Shown piece by piece: positions 5,423 to 8,256 of a stretch of DNA of 8,256 nucleotides (positions within the stretch are counted from its first letter, which is position 1; the number at the start of each line of letters is the position of its first letter). The notes below the pieces were generated by a model, which worked only from the letters and a program-made list of their open reading frames with translations, had not been told where the DNA came from and searched no databases. The translations under genes were made by a program, and so were the position numbers. The stretch is from the NCBI RefSeq assembly GCF_047607725.1, contig NZ_JBLKSS010000175.1:1-8256 (forward strand). The letters are read 5' to 3'. Origin of the DNA: JBLKSS01 sp047607725 (GTDB lineage Bacteria > Pseudomonadota > Gammaproteobacteria > Enterobacterales > Enterobacteriaceae).

Positions 5423-7849
5423 TCATTCCCCTGCGGCACGGCGAGCGGGCAAGCGCCCAGGCCACGACGCTGTCGCCGGTGCGGGTGCCCAGCCCGCCAT
5501 GGCCCCCGGCGGCAATCACCACATACTGACGGCCGTCGGCGCCCAAGTAAGTGATGGGCGTCGCCTGCCCGCCGGCTGGCAGGCGGCCACGCCACAGTCC
5601 TTTGCCGCTGGTTTCATCGAAAGCGCGCAGATAATCGTCGGCGGTGGCGCCCATAAAAATCAGCCCGCCCGCGGTAATAATATTGCCGCCCATGGTAAAG
5701 ATCCCCGTCGGCAGTGGTGCATTGGTATGGGTATTTAAAATATTCATATCCCGAGTGGTGCCCACCGGCCGCTCCCAGCTGATTTTCCGGCTTTGCAAAT
5801 TAATCGCCGCCAGTTTGCCCCAGGGTGGCGCATTACAGGGCGCACCGAGCGGCGATAGCCAGGGACGCACAATCTCGGCATAAGGCGTGCCATACTGCGG
5901 CCCCACCACGAACTCCTTCAGTCTGGGATACGGCTGATTACTTTCCCAACCGGCCCAGGGTTGCATCAGCCCGCGCCGCAGCGCTTTTTGCTCGGTGACG
6001 CCCTCGGTGATAAACGGGATATAGCTGGTATTGGCGATTAGCACCTGACGTGCCGGATCAATCGAGGCGCCGTACTAGTCCATCACCCCGTCAAACACAG
6101 GATAAACAATGCGGGTTCCCAGTTCCGGCGGCGTGTACTGCCCCTGATAGCCGAACCGGCGGAACTGCACGCGACACCAAAGCTGATCGAACGGCGTGGC
6201 GCCCCATAAATCCTTTTCGGTCAAATTGGCGGGCGCGAACGTTGGCATGCCGGTGGAGTAAGGCTGGGTGGGCGAGAGGCGCTCTCCCGGGAAGGGATCC
6301 GCCTGCGGCACCGGCCGCTCCTCGACCTGCGCCAACGGTTTGCCGGTACGCTTATCCAGCAGGAACAATTGGCCCATTTTGGTGGTCTGCACCAGCGCGG
6401 GCAACGTCTCCCCCCGGACTGGGGCAGATCCACCAGTGAAGGCCAGATGGGCAAATCAAAATCCCACACCTCGTGATGGACGGTCAGGAAATGCCAACGC
6501 TCTTTCCCCGTCGCCAAGTCCAGCGCCACGATAGCGCTGGCGTACTTGTCATCAAACGGCCGACGCTGTGCGCCGTAATAATCCGGCGTGGCGTTCCCCT
6601 GGGGGATATAGACCAGCCCCAACGCCGGGTCCGCGGTATACGTGCCCCAGCCATTTGGCGTGCCGCGGGTGTAAGTTTCGCCGGGTTTCAGCGGCGCGGT
6701 GGGATCGCTGCGCCCCATATCCCACGCCCAGGCCAACTTGCCGCTTTGGGGATCAAAGGCGCACCCCACGCCTGACGGTTCGCCGCGCGCCTGATTATCA
6801 TAGATCCAGCCGCCCAGCACGACGCGATCGTTTACCACCAGCGGCTGCGAGGTGATGAAATGAAACCCCGGCGGAACCTTGCCCATTAAATCGGTCAGGT
6901 TCACGCGGCCCTCTGCCCCGAAATCCTGACACAACCGCCCTGTGTCGGCATCAAGCGCGATGAGTTTGGCATCGGCGGTGGTGCTGATAATGCGCCGATC
7001 GCAGGGGGCATTGGCGGGAGTGGGCGATTGGTAATAGGCCACCCCGCGGCAGGCAAGATACTCGTTGGCTCGGGTGTCATTGTGAGGATCATAGGACCAC
7101 AGGGTTTGACCGGTGGTCGCATTCAGCACCAGTACCCGCCGGTGCGGCGTACAGAGATAAAGCCGGTTGGCCACTTTAATCGGGGTGGCCTCAAAATTGA
7201 ATTCGCGCCCTTTTTTATCTTCGCCCTGCTGCATGACATCGCCGGTGTGGATCGCCCAGGCGGGGGCCAGTTGGGCCACATTGGCGGGCGTGAGCTGGGT
7301 CAAGGGCGAATATCGCTCCCCGGCGGGGGTGCGGCCATAGTGGCGCCACTCATTGCGCCCGGTCCTGTCAGTCTCGGCCGTCGCCGACGCAGCCGGCAGC
7401 GGCGCATACTGAACGTACAGACGTTCGCTGGTCATGTAGCCGGCCCCTATTACGCCGACGCCGGCCAGGAGATAGAACAGCCCCGCGACGGCGGCCAACA
7501 CCCGCTGCCGGCGCGACAGCGTCAGCGGCCGCATGATGAATGGCAAGCTGCACCACAGCCCGAGTACCGCCAGCACCAGCAGACGCGGCATGAGTTTCCA
7601 GCCGTCCAGGCCGACCTCATACAGCGCCCATAGCACGGTCAGCACGAATGTCAGCAGATAGATCCAAAGCCCCAAGATGCGCCGTTCTATGATAAGAAAC
7701 CCGCTCACGCTCAGCAGTATGCCAGCCGGCAGATAATACGCGGAACCGCCAAGCGCCAGTAGCCACAGGCCAATCACCAGAAAAAATAAGCCACCGACAC
7801 AAATCAGCAGACCGGTGAGGCCCGGTAAGGAAAAAAGACGACGTAGCAT
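5423..7849 (-). pseudogene. gcd: PQQ-dependent membrane glucose dehydrogenase-like gene, broken by a frameshift and an amber
   Basis: Family members oxidise glucose or related substrates at the periplasmic face and pass electrons to ubiquinone. The ATG at 7849 has AGGAG five bases before it. Residues 1-140 form about five membrane helices, as in E. coli Gcd, followed by the PQQ beta-propeller (NEWRHYGRTPAGERYSPLTQ, then HHEVWDFDLPIWPSLVD with the likely catalytic Asp at about 465). After DLPQSGG the frame shifts: the run of six C at 6410-6415 on the plus strand is one base short, and restoring it gives GETLPALVQTTKMGQLFLLDKR. A TAG at 6075-6077 then breaks the frame where a Trp is expected (VMD-W-YGASIDPARQ), a probable TGG-to-TAG change. 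The rest is good to GGHGGLGTRTGDSVVAWAL near 5440, the normal family end. Total length to there is about 804 codons, close to E. coli Gcd. The open frame then runs on to 5181; a TGA in another frame at 5423-5425 may be the former stop. It could be a related quinoprotein rather than a strict glucose enzyme. Confidence 0.88.
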
Positions 7850-7854
7850 GGTCG

Positions 7855-7859
7855 CTCCT
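7855..7859 (-). promoter_or_regulatory. Ribosome binding site of gcd
   Basis: AGGAG on the minus strand, five bases before the ATG at 7849-7847. It is a strong match and fixes the start, which also gives a normal family N-terminus with the first membrane helix beginning near residue 11. Confidence 0.65.
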
Positions 7860-7952
7860 GAACAGTACCTGTAAAGAAAAAAACCTTTCCTCGGCCCGGG
7901 GATAGAAAAGGGGCAACGCTTACCCGCCGTATCGCCGCACGGAACACTTGCA

Positions 7953-7958
7953 TGTCAA
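7953..7958 (-). promoter_or_regulatory. Possible -35 box upstream of gcd
   Basis: TTGACA on the minus strand, about 104 bases before the gcd start. The best -10-like match downstream (GATACG, 19 bases later) is poor. The stretch 7860-7999 between gcd and the IS66 end contains no gene and no other clear signal. If the native promoter lay further upstream, the IS66 insertion has separated it from the gene. Confidence 0.18.
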
Positions 7959-7999
7959 GATTTGTATAGAAATACTGATAATAGAGTAGTCGTTTAAGC

Positions 8000-8256
8000 G
8001 TAAGCGTACGCCCAGCGCCGTATTGACAGTTATTCAGCAGGGATGGTGAGGTTCCACGGCAGGAGCTCTTTGATTTTGTTGATGGGATGATCCGCGATAA
8101 TCGCCAGCACATAGCACAGATACGCTTCCGGCTCCACGCCGTTCAGTTTGCAACTGCCGATCAGCGTATACATCAGCGCCGCCCGGTCGCCGCCGCTATC
8201 CGAACCGAAGAACAGATAGTTCTTGCGACCCAGGCTTATTACCCGCAGCGCGTTTT
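8000..8256 (-). mobile_element. End of an IS66-family insertion sequence (partial)
   Basis: The element runs off the right edge. Its end is placed at 8000 because GTAAGCG (8000-8006) matches the usual start of IS66-family inverted repeats (GTAA...), and the transposase C-terminus ends 30 bases inside it. IS66 elements normally duplicate eight bases of target; the flanking eight here would be 7992-7999 (GTTTAAGC), and the partner copy lies outside the window. It sits about 150 bp upstream of the gcd start. Confidence 0.72.
8030..8256 (-). CDS. tnpC: IS66-family transposase (TnpC), C-terminal 74 residues, partial
   Basis: The reading frame enters from beyond the right edge and ends at a TAA at 8032-8030. 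Visible motifs include LGRKNYLFFGSDSGGDRAA, then CKLNGVEPEAYL and IADHPINKIKELLPWNL, a very characteristic end of the IS66 DDE transposase and its C-terminal tail domain. This part lies after the catalytic core, so activity cannot be judged. There is no break within the 74 visible residues, which suggests a recent copy. The family call is firm. Confidence 0.92.
   Translation of the reverse strand, partial: NALRVISLGRKNYLFFGSDSGGDRAALMYTLIGSCKLNGVEPEAYLCYVLAIIADHPINKIKELLPWNLTIPAE

Noticed and set aside
5181..5439. A functional C-terminal domain on gcd
   Set aside because: The extension is encoded by a degenerate repeat, lies after the usual family end, and follows two inactivating lesions.
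7028..7633. Plus-strand ORF of 201 codons over gcd
   Set aside because: Antisense to the well-supported PQQ dehydrogenase frame, with no known motif or ribosome binding site.
392..7849. A new defence or other undescribed system
   Set aside because: All larger genes belong to known families (efflux, PQQ dehydrogenase, IS66). Only the 124-residue membrane protein is unassigned, and its context gives no support for a new system.
7804..8112. Minus-strand 102-codon ORF joining the IS66 end to the gcd start
   Set aside because: It is an out-of-frame reading of the transposase C-terminus, then the spacer, then the first gcd codons in another frame; no real protein is seen.

Overview
The window looks like part of the chromosome of a Sodalis-type insect symbiont (Enterobacterales). 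I infer this from GC-rich enterobacterial genes, several recently broken genes whose reading frames are otherwise easy to follow, and insertion-sequence ends at both edges. The species call is an inference; nothing here names the organism.

Left edge (1-141): the end of an IS21-like insertion sequence, recognised from four degenerate repeats at an exact 23-bp period. A 250-bp leader follows (142-391), holding a weak promoter candidate and a possible 51-codon small ORF (244-399).

Middle, plus strand (392-5161): a tripartite drug-efflux operon followed by a small membrane-protein gene. It encodes an EmrA/HlyD-type periplasmic adaptor (broken by two frameshifts), an EmrB-type 14-helix MFS/DHA2 pump (intact), a NodT-type outer-membrane efflux lipoprotein (broken by an in-frame amber at codon 63), and a 124-residue membrane protein of unknown function. 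The first three would together span both membranes and export small toxic compounds. As written, only the inner-membrane pump is intact, so the full machine probably cannot form.

Convergent junction (5162-5422): no gene. It holds an imperfect hairpin and a GC-rich, degenerate tandem repeat abutting the 3' end of the next gene.

Right, minus strand (7849 down to about 5423): a PQQ-dependent membrane glucose dehydrogenase-like gene (gcd). It is a pseudogene with a one-base loss in a G tract, a likely TGG-to-TAG change at 6075-6077, and probably a lost stop that lets the frame run on through the tandem repeat. At the right edge (8000-8256) lies the end of an IS66-family element with the transposase C-terminus, inserted about 150 bp upstream of the gcd start.

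The overall picture is ordinary genome decay rather than a new system. The points most worth checking are the repeat-derived tail on gcd, the intact pump between two broken partners, and the unknown 124-residue membrane protein.
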